Assembly (NCBI GenBank): GCA_029250885.1
Contig: JAQXEK010000002.1
Location: 43,518-107,517 of the forward strand
Direction of reading: 5' to 3'
DNA from: Planctomycetota bacterium
GTDB lineage: Bacteria; Planctomycetota; UBA1135; GCA-002686595
Length of the DNA: 64,000 nt
Part shown: in pieces, positions 8,417 through 17,219 of the stretch
How the letters are laid out: every line of letters starts with the position of its first letter
How positions within the stretch are numbered: the stretch's first letter is position 1
Position numbers and translations under genes: made by a program
The notes under the pieces: model-generated
The model's input: only the letters and a program-made list of their open reading frames with translations
Databases searched by the model: none
What the model was told of the DNA's origin: nothing

Positions 8417-9751
8417 CTAGTACGGCGGCGTGATGCCGGGGATCGCGATCGGGTAGCGACCGTCGGCATCGGGCAGAACGGGCGGCGGCGAATTGAAGTC
8501 GTACTTCTTTGGGGAGAGGTCGTGGTCTGCTGCGATTGCGTCGTCCCAGCGCACGATCTGGCCCGAGTAGGTTGCCATGCGGCCCAGGATCGAGGTCATA
8601 GAGCTCTTCGCACCGTTCACCGCCTCGTTGTAGGCCGTGCCCGTGCGGACCGCGGTGAAGAGATCGTTGTGCTCGACTTGGTACGGATTCTCTTCGTCAC
8701 CACGGAAGCGCCATTTCCATCCGCCGTTGCTCTGGATGCTGGCGCCGCTGACGTTCGCGGTGCCATGGGTTCCGTGGGCAAACTCAGATACGCTAGAGGC
8801 CGAACCCGGAATGTGACGACACTGGCTGATCATCTTGAGCCCGCTCGCGTAGGTGTACTCGACCATGTGGTGGTCGAAGATCTCGCCGTGATCGATGCCG
8901 TTGCGTACCAGGCGTCCACCCTGTCCTTGGGCCTCGACGGGATAGTCCCCGACAAGCCAGTTGCACACGTCCAGGTTGTGGATGTGCTGCTCGGTAATAT
9001 GGTCGCCGCACAGCCAGTTGAAGTAGTACCAGTTGCGCATCTGGTAGGTCATCTCGCTCATGCCCGCCTCGCGCGGGCGTACCCAGACGCCGTCGCTATT
9101 CCAGTAGCAGCGCAGCAGGGTCAGGTCGCCGATCGCGCCATCGCGGATACGCGACACGGTCTCGAGATAGCTCTCCTGGTGGTGGCGCTGCAGGCCGACA
9201 CCGACCTTGAGGCCAGCCTCATCGGCCTTCCTCGCGGTAGCAATTACCGAACGAACTCCGGCCGCATCCACGGCGCAGGGCTTCTCCATGAAGACGTGCT
9301 TGCCGAGCCTTACGGCTTGATCAAAGTGCATCGGTCGGAAGCCTGGGGGCGTCGCAAGAACGACCATGTCCACATCGGATTCCATGGCGCGCTTGTAGGC
9401 GTCGAACCCCGTAAAGCGGCGCTGCTCGGGAACGCTAACCTGCTCGGGGTGCCAGGAGCTCAGCTCCTGAAGACTGGTGTCCAGTCGGTCGCTAAAAGCG
9501 TCGGCCATTGCGACCAACTTGACGTCGCCCATCCCGAGCTTGGCCGTGTGCAGTGCTTGGCTGGCGGCACCCGTGCCGCGCCCGCCGCAGCCGATCAAGG
9601 CGATGCGAATTGGGCCGTCCCCAAAGGCGTTCCGTGGTCCGGCTTCGGTAACTGTGTCCTGCGTCTCACCGCTTGCAAGGTGAGACAGGGCTGAGGCGCC
9701 GAAGAGGGCCGCAGAGGAACTCTTGATAAAGGAGCGTCGGGAGGTGTTCAT
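8417..9751 (-). CDS. Gfo/Idh/MocA family oxidoreductase, Tat-exported
   Basis: 444 residues with a twin-arginine signal (TSRRSFIKSSSAALFG). The nucleotide-binding motif is IRIALIGCGGRGTGA and the catalytic-lysine motif is intact (HVFMEKPCAVD). The substrate-side block is ITEQHIHNLDVCNWL. Family members are NAD(P)-dependent sugar or polyol dehydrogenases, and the exported planctomycete paralogues often sit with DUF1080 and isomerase genes. It is convergent with the Hyi-like gene (61-base gap). The substrate is unknown. Confidence 0.88.
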   Translation of the reverse strand: MNTSRRSFIKSSSAALFGASALSHLASGETQDTVTEAGPRNAFGDGPIRIALIGCGGRGTGAASQALHTAKLGMGDVKLVAMADAFSDRLDTSLQELSSWHPEQVSVPEQRRFTGFDAYKRAMESDVDMVVLATPPGFRPMHFDQAVRLGKHVFMEKPCAVDAAGVRSVIATARKADEAGLKVGVGLQRHHQESYLETVSRIRDGAIGDLTLLRCYWNSDGVWVRPREAGMSEMTYQMRNWYYFNWLCGDHITEQHIHNLDVCNWLVGDYPVEAQGQGGRLVRNGIDHGEIFDHHMVEYTYASGLKMISQCRHIPGSASSVSEFAHGTHGTANVSGASIQSNGGWKWRFRGDEENPYQVEHNDLFTAVRTGTAYNEAVNGAKSSMTSILGRMATYSGQIVRWDDAIAADHDLSPKKYDFNSPPPVLPDADGRYPIAIPGITPPY

Positions 9752-9813
9752 CGCTGCATCCTAGCAGCACATAGGGAATCGACCTACCCCGACTTTGGAC
9801 TCCTTCTTTGGCC

Positions 9814-10932
9814 TTAGCGTTCGCCTTTCCGCTGGCGCCCTTGGATCGCGGCGATGCGCTCAATGTCAGCCTGCCAAAACTCTTCCTGCTGCTCAGGGGT
9901 GGGCTCTACGAAGGGTCGCACAACGCGAAACCCCACGGTGCGCGCGTTGGTCAGGTACCAGATGCTCTTGGGCAGCTGTGGGTCGAGCATTTTCCACGAG
10001 TCCCGGGACTTGCGCCGCGCGGCCGAGCGCAGGTCGCCTGGGTCGTCGTCCCAGGAGCCGCCACGTACGACGCGATTGTACTCAGCAGCTGGCCAGAGGA
10101 TAGGATTTACAAGCGCCGAAGACTCGCTCTGCCCCGCAAGCACTCGATCGAAGTAGGTGGTCTCGCCATGGCCATCCAGCACCCACTCGGCCACGTTCCC
10201 GTGCATATCAAACAGTCCGAAGGCGTTTGGCTTCTTCTTGCCCACGGGATGGTACGACTCCTTACTGTTCTCGAAGTGCCAAGCGTAATCATCGAGCTGG
10301 TCCGCATCCTCGCCAAAGTGGTAGGCCGTTGCCGCCCCGGCTCGGCAGGCGTACTCCCACTCAGCCTCTGTGGCCAGTCGGTAGAAGCGACCCGTCTTCA
10401 TGCTAAGCCACTTCGTGTACTGCTTTGCCGCAAACTGGGTCATTGAGATCGCGGGATAGCCCTCGGTCCCCATATTGAAATCCATGGGCACATAGGGCGG
10501 GGTTGGCCGACTGACCGCGTCGGCCCAGGCGTCCTGGAGTGGTCGTTTTGCGCCATCCCTTGCGGCGCCGAAGCTACGGTCCATGAAGAGCTCATACTCG
10601 TCCCAGGTGACCTCGTGGGCGCCCATCCAGAACGGCGCGATCTCTAACTCGTGGACGGGGCCTTCGTCGGTGCTGCGCTTCGCCTCGCCCTTTGGGCTGC
10701 CCATAAAGAACTTTCCCCCGGGGACCGGCGCCATGCGAAAGCTGACCCCGCTACCAAGGATTTGGTCCACATAGGTCACCATTTCTTCGGGCTTCTCGGC
10801 CTTCGCCCCATCGACCTCTAGGACGGGGCGCTCGCCGCTAGGCATGTCGGGAAAGACTGGCTCTGGCTTGGCTCCGTCTTGGGTGAGCAGTACGCTGCAG
10901 GTGTAGGCGGCAATGAGGAGTAGCGATCGCAT
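9814..10932 (-). CDS. Secreted FGE/SUMF1-fold protein, probably not a true FGE
   Basis: 372 residues with a Sec-type signal (MRSLLLIAAYTCSVLL) and one formylglycine-generating-enzyme sulfatase-modifying-factor domain. Typical blocks are GGKFFMGSPKGEAKRS, HEVTWDEYELFMD, RLATEAEWEYACRAG, GLFDMHGNVAEWVLDG and VVRGGSWDDDP. Genuine FGE enzymes need a cysteine pair after the GGS motif. Here that stretch (DLRSAARRKSRDSWKML) has none, so this is more likely a non-catalytic FGE-fold protein of the kind common in Planctomycetes. The frame is open to 11025, but the signal begins at the ATG at 10932. It is divergent from apbE with a 55-base gap. Confidence 0.82.
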   Translation of the reverse strand: MRSLLLIAAYTCSVLLTQDGAKPEPVFPDMPSGERPVLEVDGAKAEKPEEMVTYVDQILGSGVSFRMAPVPGGKFFMGSPKGEAKRSTDEGPVHELEIAPFWMGAHEVTWDEYELFMDRSFGAARDGAKRPLQDAWADAVSRPTPPYVPMDFNMGTEGYPAISMTQFAAKQYTKWLSMKTGRFYRLATEAEWEYACRAGAATAYHFGEDADQLDDYAWHFENSKESYHPVGKKKPNAFGLFDMHGNVAEWVLDGHGETTYFDRVLAGQSESSALVNPILWPAAEYNRVVRGGSWDDDPGDLRSAARRKSRDSWKMLDPQLPKSIWYLTNARTVGFRVVRPFVEPTPEQQEEFWQADIERIAAIQGRQRKGER

Positions 10933-10987
10933 GGCGGGTGGGGATCGTGGACGTTGGGCAAGGCTGGATGGTAGCCTTGATCGTGAC

Positions 10988-12025
10988 ATGTGGACTACAT
11001 TCTCTTGGGCATTGCTGCGGACCACTTGCCTGCTGGTCGCAGCAAGTTGCCTGGCCTGCGCTTCGGGCCTGAGTGAGGCGTCGCCGGCGAATGACCTTCT
11101 GCAACGCTACGAATTCGAGGCGCCCAAGCTGGGCACGCTGTTCCGCATTACTCTCTTCGCGGCCGACCCAGCCGCAGCCGAGCTGGCGGCGGCAGCGGCC
11201 TTTGCAAGGGTCGACGAGCTCAACGGCATCCTCAGTGACTACGACGAGAACAGCGAGCTCAGTCGGCTCTCCGCCCAGAGCCGCCACGGAGCGCCCTCTG
11301 GTCCAACTCCCGTTTCGGGTGAGCTCTTCACCGTACTGGAATGTGCCCAGTCCATAGCGCTGCAAACCGGCGGCGCTTTTGATGTCACCGTCGGTCCCAT
11401 GACCCAGCTCTGGAGGCGGGCCGTGCGCCAAGAGCGCATGCCGCCCGCAGCCGAGCTGGCCGCCGCAGTCGAGGCTGTCGGCCACACCAAGATCGTCCTG
11501 CATCCCGTCTCGCGCGAGATCACCCTGAGCGCTCCCCGCATGCGCTTAGACCTAGGCGGCATCGCCAAGGGTTACATCCTCGACGAAGCCAATGCAGTGC
11601 TCGTTTCCCATGGCATCACGAGGGCCCTGATCGATGCCGGCGGTGACCTGCTCGCGTCTGGGCCTCCGCCGGGGCTGCTCGCATGGAGAGTAGAGGTGGA
11701 TACCGGTCAAGCCGAGAGCCGAATCGCGATGCCTCTTGTCCGCGCCGGCCTCGCCACTTCGGGCGACACTTATCAGTTCGCCATGATCGACGGCGAGCGC
11801 TTCTCACACATTGTCGACCCTCGCACTGGCAAGGGCCTGCGGGGCTCGCCCGCCGCAAGTGTCCGGGCAGCTAGCGCCATGGTCGCCGACGCCTGGGCCT
11901 CGGCACTTTGCGTTTTAGAGCCGAACGACTGCATTCCATTGGTGGACGCAACTCCCGGCGTTGAGGCTCGCTATCTCAAGGGCGCCCAACTCCAGACCTC
12001 CGCGGGCTTCGTAGTGGACCAATAA
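10988..12025 (+). CDS. apbE: FAD:protein FMN transferase ApbE, lipoprotein
   Basis: 345 residues. ApbE transfers FMN from FAD to a Thr/Ser of exported flavoproteins such as RnfG/NqrC or small FMN-binding proteins. The N-terminus is a hydrophobic lipoprotein-like signal (LLVAASCLAC). Family motifs are RLDLGGIAKGYILDEA, ALIDAGGDLLASG and FSHIVDPRTGKG, and the C-terminal Asp is in VADAWASAL. The frame is open from 10913, but the signal sequence begins at the ATG at 10988. No obvious FMN acceptor protein is seen nearby. Confidence 0.92.
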   Translation: MWTTFSWALLRTTCLLVAASCLACASGLSEASPANDLLQRYEFEAPKLGTLFRITLFAADPAAAELAAAAAFARVDELNGILSDYDENSELSRLSAQSRHGAPSGPTPVSGELFTVLECAQSIALQTGGAFDVTVGPMTQLWRRAVRQERMPPAAELAAAVEAVGHTKIVLHPVSREITLSAPRMRLDLGGIAKGYILDEANAVLVSHGITRALIDAGGDLLASGPPPGLLAWRVEVDTGQAESRIAMPLVRAGLATSGDTYQFAMIDGERFSHIVDPRTGKGLRGSPAASVRAASAMVADAWASALCVLEPNDCIPLVDATPGVEARYLKGAQLQTSAGFVVDQ

Positions 12026-12076
12026 GCCCGGCCCGTAAGCACTACGTTGAGAGTCCGAGGCTAGGGCTGAATTGCA

Positions 12077-12104
12077 GCGGGGCTCGCCAAATGGCAAGCC
12101 CCGC
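12077..12104. terminator. Hairpin between convergent apbE and FG-GAP genes
   Basis: A 12-bp stem (GCGGGGCTCGCC against GGCAAGCCCCGC, one mismatch) with a 4-base AAAT loop lies in the 104-base gap between two convergent genes. No T-tract follows on either strand, so a bidirectional terminator is likely from position and stability only. Confidence 0.45.
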
Positions 12105-12129
12105 CGCGAACAAGTTCACTCGTCCTTGC

Positions 12130-13917
12130 CTAAGGAAGCACGGTCACTTCCACCGCGTTGCTCGGGGAGAGCAGGGACGGCAGGCCGTTGAGCATGAGGT
12201 ACTGAGCCACAATCGTGCCGGGGGTGCCGCCGCCACTTACGGTGAGGTTGATCTTTCCGTTAGCATCGGTGGTGAGCGCCTTGAAGAAGACCGGGGGGAA
12301 GGCCACGACAGTGTTCTGGATCTCGGGGACGAAGGTCGGGTTTGCGCTGGGCGCAAGAAGCAGGAAGCCGCCGGTGAAGGGTGTCGACGTCTGGAGCTTG
12401 ACTTGGACCTGGCTACCCGTAGCAAACTTGTCGCCGCAGATGCTGAGATCAATGCCGGCAGTACCGGAGCCAAGGTCCGTCTGGCACCAGGGCTCGCGGG
12501 TCCAGACCTGGGTGCCCGCCGAGCGGCTGATGATCAGATCATCGACTCCGTCACCGTTGACGTCGAACACCGCAATGTCGTGGGTGCCCTTGAGGTCGTT
12601 CACGGTGAGGCCGGGTGCGCCGACCCAGCCACCGGAGCCGGACTGCTGGCGCTCTTCGCGCAGGAGGGCTTGGCCATTGGGCTGGTTCCCACGGTTGTGG
12701 TAGATGTGCAGGCGGCGGTTGAAGCCGGCGACCTGGGGGTCCACGTCGGCGATCAGGACGTCTTGGAGACCATCGCCGTCAAGATCCGCAGCCAGGCTGT
12801 TGGCGGCGTAGCTGTCGTCGGAGCCACTCAGGAAGTCGAAGGGCACCAGGTTGGACCAGGTGGCCTGGCCGCCGCTCGCGCCGGTGTTGTATACGATGCC
12901 GTCATTACCGTTCGCACTGATGACCATGTCGAGGCGGCCGTCGCTGTTTAGGTCGCCCGTGGAGATCGCATAGGTCGATGCAGCTTGTACGGTCTGCTGG
13001 TTCGTGAAGGTCGGGGTGGGCCCAGGGTTGCCATAGGCGACCGTCGCGGCCGCGCCACCGGGAACTCCGTTGGTCTGCTTGGCGATGTCTGCGATTCCAT
13101 CTCCGTCAAAGTCAGCGATCGCAGCAGTGTTTGAGAATTTCGAGGAAAGGGCTGCCGGCGTCATGGCGGCCATGGAGGCATCGGTGAAGAAGCCGTTGCC
13201 GTCGTTGAGGAACAGGCGATCGTCCGTGTCTAGGTTCGCGGACTCTCCGCCGAACGGGTTGGCGGGGGACGCATCGTGGTCGGTAAAGTACAGGTCGATG
13301 TCCCCGTCTCCGTCCACGTCACCGGCGGCCACCGCATTGAAGCGCGCGGCTACAGCTAGACCCGAGACGAAGCTGATCAAGGTCGGAATTCGAGCCTCTT
13401 CGTAGCGCAGGCCAAGCCATGCCCCAGTGAGGTCTTCGCCAAGGTTGAGGTAGACGCGAGGATGAGACAGGCTCTTGGGCTGGCTGGTCAGTCCGAAGCC
13501 AACTGCCGTCACGACATCCAGCCAACCGTCGCCGTTCACATCCGTTACGACCACATCCCGATCTGCCGTGGGCGTCAAGAAGCCCAGGTCGCCGCTGACG
13601 TCTGACGCCGATGCGAGGGTGCTCGTGCGATCTGTCAGCACGCCCCCCTCGTTCATCAATAGCAAGTTTCGCCGCGCGCCGCCCGCCATGATCGGCTGCA
13701 CCCGGGCGACTACGAGGTCTACCAAGCCGTTCTTGTCTAGGTCGCCCCAAGCCAAGTCGGTCTCGAGGTTAGCGTTCGAAATTGCGGGACCATTGATGAG
13801 CGCAGGTGCCGCGGTGTAGGAAGTCCACTGCTCGTTAAACTGAGCGGAGGCAGAGGTGGCGAAGAGGCTTGCTACTGCAAGGCCAGCAGCGGCCCGCGTG
13901 AAGTTGGGATAAGACAT
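12130..13917 (-). CDS. Secreted FG-GAP/VCBS repeat protein
   Basis: 595 residues with a Sec signal (MSYPNFTRAAAGLAVASLF, cleavage near SASA-QF). About seven calcium-binding-type repeats follow, each with a D-x-[DN]-x-[DN]-G core: GDLDKNGLVDLVV, DVNGDGWLDVV, DVDGDGDIDLYF, DFDGDGIADI, DLNSDGRLDMVI, DLDGDGLQDVLI and DVNGDGVDDLII. They should form an integrin-like beta-propeller. The last 120 residues are a beta-rich C-terminal module found on many planctomycete secreted proteins (ends NAVEVTVLP). The protein is probably extracellular or surface-displayed in adhesion or binding; no catalytic motif is visible. Confidence 0.86.
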   Translation of the reverse strand: MSYPNFTRAAAGLAVASLFATSASAQFNEQWTSYTAAPALINGPAISNANLETDLAWGDLDKNGLVDLVVARVQPIMAGGARRNLLLMNEGGVLTDRTSTLASASDVSGDLGFLTPTADRDVVVTDVNGDGWLDVVTAVGFGLTSQPKSLSHPRVYLNLGEDLTGAWLGLRYEEARIPTLISFVSGLAVAARFNAVAAGDVDGDGDIDLYFTDHDASPANPFGGESANLDTDDRLFLNDGNGFFTDASMAAMTPAALSSKFSNTAAIADFDGDGIADIAKQTNGVPGGAAATVAYGNPGPTPTFTNQQTVQAASTYAISTGDLNSDGRLDMVISANGNDGIVYNTGASGGQATWSNLVPFDFLSGSDDSYAANSLAADLDGDGLQDVLIADVDPQVAGFNRRLHIYHNRGNQPNGQALLREERQQSGSGGWVGAPGLTVNDLKGTHDIAVFDVNGDGVDDLIISRSAGTQVWTREPWCQTDLGSGTAGIDLSICGDKFATGSQVQVKLQTSTPFTGGFLLLAPSANPTFVPEIQNTVVAFPPVFFKALTTDANGKINLTVSGGGTPGTIVAQYLMLNGLPSLLSPSNAVEVTVLP

Positions 13918-14019
13918 AGGTCGGGATTAGGAGGAGATAAACAGGCTAGGAGTTTGCATTACTGTGCCCGATTTTCCGAGTCTCGCCTAGCCCCTAAATC
14001 TCTATGGGGACGGGCAGCC

Positions 14020-15042
14020 CTAACCCCGGGAGAGCTCGTCCTGGCTGCGCAGGAACTGGATCATCACGTACTCTTCCGCGGTTCGCTTTGGTCCGGGCAG
14101 GGCGCCCTGGCGGCGGGCAGCGGCGGCTAGGTGCCGGGACAGGAAGAACTCGAACATGGCGAGGGTCGGATCGCCGCTGGTCTCGTCGAGGCTGGGGGGC
14201 ATGGGCATGTGGCTGAGGCCCTCCATCGATGCGGACTGCATGTTCGTGGCGACCTGCTTTTGCTCGAGCTGTTCAAGCTGCTCCGTCGAGACGGCGAACA
14301 GGAACTCACGGAATGCGGCGGCTTCGTTAGCGGTGTGGTCGGGGCGCACCAAGAGATCCACAAAGCGAGAGTCGCAGCCGCGCTCGAGGAGCTGAAACAT
14401 CTCGGCCGTTCCCATCAGCGTGCCGCCGGTGACCACAACGTTGCGCCGCGCGTCCCAGGTCGCTTGCAGCAGGGGCATGAAGTTCGCGATGCGCACTGCG
14501 ATCTGCTCGCGGACGTGAAGTAGAGAAAGCACCGCGCGCTTGCGAATCTCCAGGGCGATGGACGAGTCCGAAGAGATGCTGGTCAGCAGGTCGCCGGCCA
14601 GCCTGGTGTAAATGCAGTGGCACAGGTGTAGGTCCGTGCGCACCAGATGAGCGGCGGCGGCCTCCTCTCCTAGGGCCTCATTCGCGATGTAGCGAAGGAA
14701 GCGGTAGAAGTTCATCTCCGCCATGATCAAGGTTCGCCCTAGCAAGGCACGCGTCGGCAGGAAGACCTCGAAGTTCGACAGGTTCGCGCGGCTGAGCATG
14801 TCGATCAAGCTGTCCAGGTTGCGCTGGCGTTTGCCTAAGGACTGGGTGTCGAAGACCGAGGGGTACCGACTCAGCAACTCGGATAGCTCCGAGATCAGTA
14901 CGACGTTCCGGCGCAGCGTAGCCGCGAAGTGACTACCGGGATTCTTCGCCTCGATCGCGTCATGGAGCCCTTGAATCGTGGCTTGCTCCTTTCGATCGAA
15001 GGGGCCAGCCTCGATGAAGTTCAGCACGTCAGGCGGGGTCAT
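14020..15042 (-). CDS. Conserved-looking helical protein of unknown function
   Basis: 340 residues that I cannot assign to a family. It has no signal peptide or membrane segment, so it is cytoplasmic. It is mainly alpha-helical, with a Leu-rich N-terminal half (NVVLISELSELLSRYPSVFD, MAEMNFYRFLRYIANEALG), a possible metal- or thiol-reactive HLCHC motif near residue 140, and a Gln/Glu-rich helix (EQLEQLEQKQVA). The C-terminus is TAEEYVMIQFLRSQDELSRG. Codon use resembles its neighbours, supporting a real gene. It lies 100 bases downstream of the CehA-like gene on the same strand. Confidence 0.65.
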   Translation of the reverse strand: MTPPDVLNFIEAGPFDRKEQATIQGLHDAIEAKNPGSHFAATLRRNVVLISELSELLSRYPSVFDTQSLGKRQRNLDSLIDMLSRANLSNFEVFLPTRALLGRTLIMAEMNFYRFLRYIANEALGEEAAAAHLVRTDLHLCHCIYTRLAGDLLTSISSDSSIALEIRKRAVLSLLHVREQIAVRIANFMPLLQATWDARRNVVVTGGTLMGTAEMFQLLERGCDSRFVDLLVRPDHTANEAAAFREFLFAVSTEQLEQLEQKQVATNMQSASMEGLSHMPMPPSLDETSGDPTLAMFEFFLSRHLAAAARRQGALPGPKRTAEEYVMIQFLRSQDELSRG

Positions 15043-15142
15043 GGGAAGATGGGCGGAGGCGAGATCGGGGCAAAAAGGGAAGACTACGGTGTTTACAAAT
15101 TAGCTTGCGCTGGGCCAAACGGTACACCTTGGCCCGAACTCT

Positions 15143-17164
15143 TTACTTGATTCCTAAGAGAGAGCGCAGCCACTCCACCAGGTTGGGGTGCTTGCCCCGA
15201 GCGTTGATCGCTAGCGCACTCACCCTATGCTCGGCATCCGCAAGATAGGCAGCGCGCACCAGCTGCAGATATTGGACCGCCACGGAGGAGTCGACCTGCT
15301 GCAGGACATCTGCCACGGTGGCGTCCTCGGTACCGCGGTCTTGTATGAGCTGCTTGGCCCAGTCTAGGGGCGAATCGTAGCGCTCGTTCGAGTCCGCATC
15401 CACGAAGAGGGGATTTGTAGCGGCCAGGGTGTAGTCGTTGAGCTGGGGCCAGGCCTTGTTGCCGACTCCCTCGCCCTCGACGATCGCAATCAGGTGGTAG
15501 TCGTGGGCGGGGACCGCGAGATCTTCGCCCGGGTTGAGGTCTACCTGGAAGGCCACCTGGGTTGGGCCTCCAGTTGCGTTGACCGAGATCGGTTGGCTCC
15601 AAATCGCAAGGCCATTGGCGTAGAGCGTGGCCTTCGTTGGTGTTACCCAGGAAGGTGCCGCGATGTGGAGTGAGACTTGGCTGGGCTTTGCCATCTCGCC
15701 CATAACGGGAAGATTGTCAATTCGGAGCTCGGCGACGATCCCCATGGAGATCGACGAGTGACCATTCGCGATGTTCTCGGCGGTCTCGATCTCATCGATG
15801 GCGCTGGCGTCGTCCGTAGAGCTCTTCACGTAGGTACGCCCCTGGCCGACGACACCGCCGACGGTGTGGGAGTCTGACGAGCCCACGGCAAAGAGGCGCT
15901 CGCCACGGTTGAGCAGCAGGAACCAGTCCTGGAACAGCAGCATCGGGTCGAGCTCTTTGGTTTGGGAGTTGATCAGCTCAAGGGCATCGAAGGGGCAGGC
16001 CCAACTCCCCGTCCAGTTCCCGGTAATCGGGTCCAAGCCGATCACGCCGTGGGGGCCGGTGTCGTGGTTTGGCCAGCGCGGGTGGTTCAGGATCACGGCC
16101 TTGGCGCCCTTGGCGCGTATGCCGCTTACGATCTCTTCGATGTCGTGCAGGTCGTGGGGCGGGACGTCATCGGCCTCATTCAAGGGGAAGGCGTTTAGGT
16201 GACCGATCGGGGTGGTGACCTCGTTGCCTACGACGGGAGTGAAGTGGCTGGTAAGGCCCATGGCCTCTTGGGTCGGGCGGTAGTCGGTGTTGTGGTTGTG
16301 GTCCGTTGCAATGGCGAGCTCGATGCCCTCACCGGCTAGGGTAACCATGCGCTCTTCGACGGACGAGTCGCCATGGCCCGAGTGGGTAAGCGTGTGGATG
16401 TGGGTGTCGGCGGCGACAAACCCCTGTGTAGCCTGCTGGAGCTCGCGGGTCAGGGACAGCTCGACCGCCGGCTGGGTACCGTTGATAGAGACCTTGGCCT
16501 CGGCCATGCTCCATTCGGTCCCGCGGGTGGCGAGGATCGTGTAGTCGCCGGCGGGAACTTCGAAGCCGAGGCTGCCCTCCGATGTGTAGAGCACCCCAAG
16601 CCGCACGGCGGTCTGTAGGCGCTCACCGTAGTAGGTCTGGGCCAGGTTTCCCTCGGCGTCGAGCACCGTGACCCGAGCGGGGACGTTGCCCAGGGAATCG
16701 GAGGTGACGCGAACCTGGACCGGCCGAAGATCATACATCTGACGCAGGTCCCCCTCGTGCAGGGTGACGGGTCCGAAGGTAATGTCGTCTCCGGGGTGGC
16801 TGCCCGACAGGCTCAGCTCGTTCGTGCCATCCCTAAGCAGCCCCTCGGGAACTTCATAGAGCTGCTCGCCACGGGCCTCGATCTTGCGCAGCAGGAAAGC
16901 GCTCGCACCGTTGATCGAGACGGTCCAGTCGTTGTTGATGTGGTGGTGCGTGATCGCCAGCAGCTGGCCGTGGTCCCGGGCCTTGGCCTCAAAGGAGAAG
17001 GACAGCTCTGCGCCCTCTGGTTCGGCCGGTGCTTCGGTCCACTCGGGCGTGTCGTCGTCGCCGAGGTGCCACACCCGAGACGCGATCTCGTGGCTCGGGA
17101 CATCCTGGGCTAAGGCGGGCGTGAAGAGAGAGGCGGCTAGGACAAGGGGGAGGCTTGTTTTCAT
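15143..17164 (-). CDS. CehA/McbA-type PHP-domain metallohydrolase, secreted
   Basis: 673 residues with a Sec signal (MKTSLPLVLAASLFTPALAQ). The N-terminal 260 residues are beta-rich (galactose-binding-like plus a carboxypeptidase-regulatory-like module). A PHP metal-dependent hydrolase domain of the CehA/McbA group follows: ADTHIHTLTHSGHGD, IATDHNHNTDY, GNEVTTPIGHLNAFPL, VILNHPRWP and FAVGSSDSHTVGG supply the His/Asp metal ligands. Named members hydrolyse carbaryl; planctomycete members are probably general esterases or phosphoesterases. The frame is open to 17395, overlapping uvrA, but the signal peptide fixes the start at 17164. Confidence 0.87.
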   Translation of the reverse strand: MKTSLPLVLAASLFTPALAQDVPSHEIASRVWHLGDDDTPEWTEAPAEPEGAELSFSFEAKARDHGQLLAITHHHINNDWTVSINGASAFLLRKIEARGEQLYEVPEGLLRDGTNELSLSGSHPGDDITFGPVTLHEGDLRQMYDLRPVQVRVTSDSLGNVPARVTVLDAEGNLAQTYYGERLQTAVRLGVLYTSEGSLGFEVPAGDYTILATRGTEWSMAEAKVSINGTQPAVELSLTRELQQATQGFVAADTHIHTLTHSGHGDSSVEERMVTLAGEGIELAIATDHNHNTDYRPTQEAMGLTSHFTPVVGNEVTTPIGHLNAFPLNEADDVPPHDLHDIEEIVSGIRAKGAKAVILNHPRWPNHDTGPHGVIGLDPITGNWTGSWACPFDALELINSQTKELDPMLLFQDWFLLLNRGERLFAVGSSDSHTVGGVVGQGRTYVKSSTDDASAIDEIETAENIANGHSSISMGIVAELRIDNLPVMGEMAKPSQVSLHIAAPSWVTPTKATLYANGLAIWSQPISVNATGGPTQVAFQVDLNPGEDLAVPAHDYHLIAIVEGEGVGNKAWPQLNDYTLAATNPLFVDADSNERYDSPLDWAKQLIQDRGTEDATVADVLQQVDSSVAVQYLQLVRAAYLADAEHRVSALAINARGKHPNLVEWLRSLLGIK

Positions 17165-17219
17165 GGTCTCAACTATAAGCGGAAGGTTCCCAGAGGGGAC
17201 TTCGCTCGCCAAGATCGTT

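Noticed and set aside
8522..9694. Long rightward open frame of 390 codons
   Set aside because: It is the antisense shadow of the Tat-exported oxidoreductase at 8417-9751, with Val/Ala/Arg-rich composition and no motif.
12091..12951. Rightward open frame of 286 codons
   Set aside because: It is antisense to the FG-GAP protein; the repeats' Asp/Gly codons produce Val/Ala/Asp-rich shadow sequence.
16884..17219. Upstream extension of the UvrA frame by 112 codons
   Set aside because: It runs antisense through the N-terminal coding part of the CehA-like gene, and the UvrA homology starts just after 17220.
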